Shown in pieces: positions 63,594-64,000 of a DNA stretch of 64,000 bases. The DNA is from Luteipulveratus flavus (GTDB lineage: Bacteria; Actinomycetota; Actinomycetes; Actinomycetales; Dermatophilaceae). The position numbers were made by a program, and so were the translations under genes. Below the pieces are notes generated by a model. It was not told where the DNA came from. It ran no database searches and worked only from the letters and a program-made list of their open reading frames with translations. Location: the NCBI RefSeq assembly GCF_029080175.1, contig NZ_JARFJC010000008.1, one strand, 5' to 3'. How positions within the stretch are numbered: position 1 is the first letter of the stretch; each line of letters opens with the position of its first letter.

Positions 63594-63628
63594 CTCGGCC
63601 CCGCCCGGTCCTGCCGGGCGGGGCCGAG
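63594..63628 (+). terminator. Strong terminator after cbs
   Basis: CTCGGCCCCGCCCGG (63594-63608) pairs exactly with CCGGGCGGGGCCGAG (63614-63628) around a five-base loop, a 15-base stem without U-tract. It begins 18 bases after the cbs stop and insulates the gene from the rRNA operon promoters downstream. Confidence 0.88.
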
Positions 63629-64000
63629 CCGCGTCCGGAGCAGGCCGCGCCGGTGGTGCGCCGGCGCCCGGACGGCCCGATTTGTACATCGCGCCGGACG
63701 TGCCCTAATGTTCTCGATGTCAGCCCGACAGGGCGGACAGGGAAGGCCCGAGAGGGCAGGCCCACCGGGCAGAGCAGCTCACAGAGTCTGCTAGCCTGGA
63801 ACTCCACTCGGAGCCAAGCGCGCGAGAATCAGCGAGTCGCAGAAGCGACAACGCGGATTTGACGCCCAAGAGCCGAGTAGGAAACACTGAAGAAGTTCGC
63901 CTCACAGGGCAGCGCTTGCAAGAGCGCGAAACTGGGAGAGCGGCTGTTTCTTGAGAACTCAACAGCGTGTCGAGTGATTGATGCCAAATGTTTGTTTGGT
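63629..64000 (+). promoter_or_regulatory. rRNA operon promoter and leader region (16S gene expected just beyond the window)
   Basis: 372 bases without a gene and clearly lower in GC than the rest. A candidate promoter is TTGTAC (63682-63687), 18 bases, TAATGT (63706-63711). A second possible -35, TTGACG, is at 63859-63864 with a poor -10. Near the end, TTGAGAACTCAA (63951-63962) within CTTGAGAACTCAACAGCGTG and the terminal TTTGTTTGGT match the conserved leader that precedes 16S rRNA in actinobacteria. Several promoters in tandem would be normal for such an operon. The 16S sequence itself is not in the window. Confidence 0.7.

Overview
The window is high-GC DNA (third codon positions almost all G or C, many GTG starts, 4-base GTGA/ATGA gene overlaps) from an actinobacterium. 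The order mfd, SurA-like lipoprotein, mazG, eno, ftsB-like, DUF501, ppx is the usual actinobacterial housekeeping arrangement. The last bases look like the leader of an rRNA operon. Family or genus cannot be fixed from the window; a Nocardioides-like or Micrococcales-like organism is a guess.

Bases 1 to 43951 form one long cell-surface polysaccharide locus built from short operons facing both ways. Reading 7010 down to 1: RmlC-like epimerase, low-molecular-weight protein tyrosine phosphatase, O-antigen ligase/polymerase, glycosyltransferases and an ABC exporter (Wzm/Wzt-like). Reading 7130 to 12211: a nucleotide-sugar block (epimerase, C-methyltransferase, cytidylyltransferase, class III aminotransferase, PIG-L deacetylase). 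Then come a GT2, an unusual pseudo-methyltransferase/pyruvyltransferase fusion, three glycosyltransferase genes and a Wzz/BY-kinase. From 22050 to 34624 runs a Wzx/Wzy-type operon: initiating phosphosugar transferase, lipoprotein, 1180-residue secreted multidomain protein, GTs, polymerase and flippase. A deacetylase, a second Wzz/BY-kinase operon with a GT and an acyltransferase, a threonine synthase, a CDP-alcohol phosphotransferase with a GT, a DUF1972 GT and a CTP-dependent cytidylyltransferase close the locus. Two chain-length/kinase proteins, two polymerase/ligase proteins and both ABC-type and Wzx-type export suggest that at least two polymers, or one polymer plus a decoration, are made here.

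Bases 44158 to 54075 are housekeeping: transcription-repair coupling, nucleotide clean-up, enolase, cell division and exopolyphosphatase, with a P-loop kinase and a second tyrosine phosphatase inserted.

Bases 54085 to 57522 are the most distinctive part. Two paralogous XRE-type regulators flank a secreted papain-like cysteine protease and a secreted, C-terminally membrane-anchored partner. A 16-base motif is shared by the two control regions. Next is a tRNA with a UAA anticodon but a short variable loop, beside a 14-base perfect palindrome. The window ends with a Bax-inhibitor-1 membrane protein, two small unknown genes, a thiolase, an SGNH hydrolase, cystathionine beta-synthase with a strong terminator, and the promoter/leader region of an rRNA operon whose 16S gene should start just past base 64000. 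No transposase, integrase, prophage gene or CRISPR array was seen.
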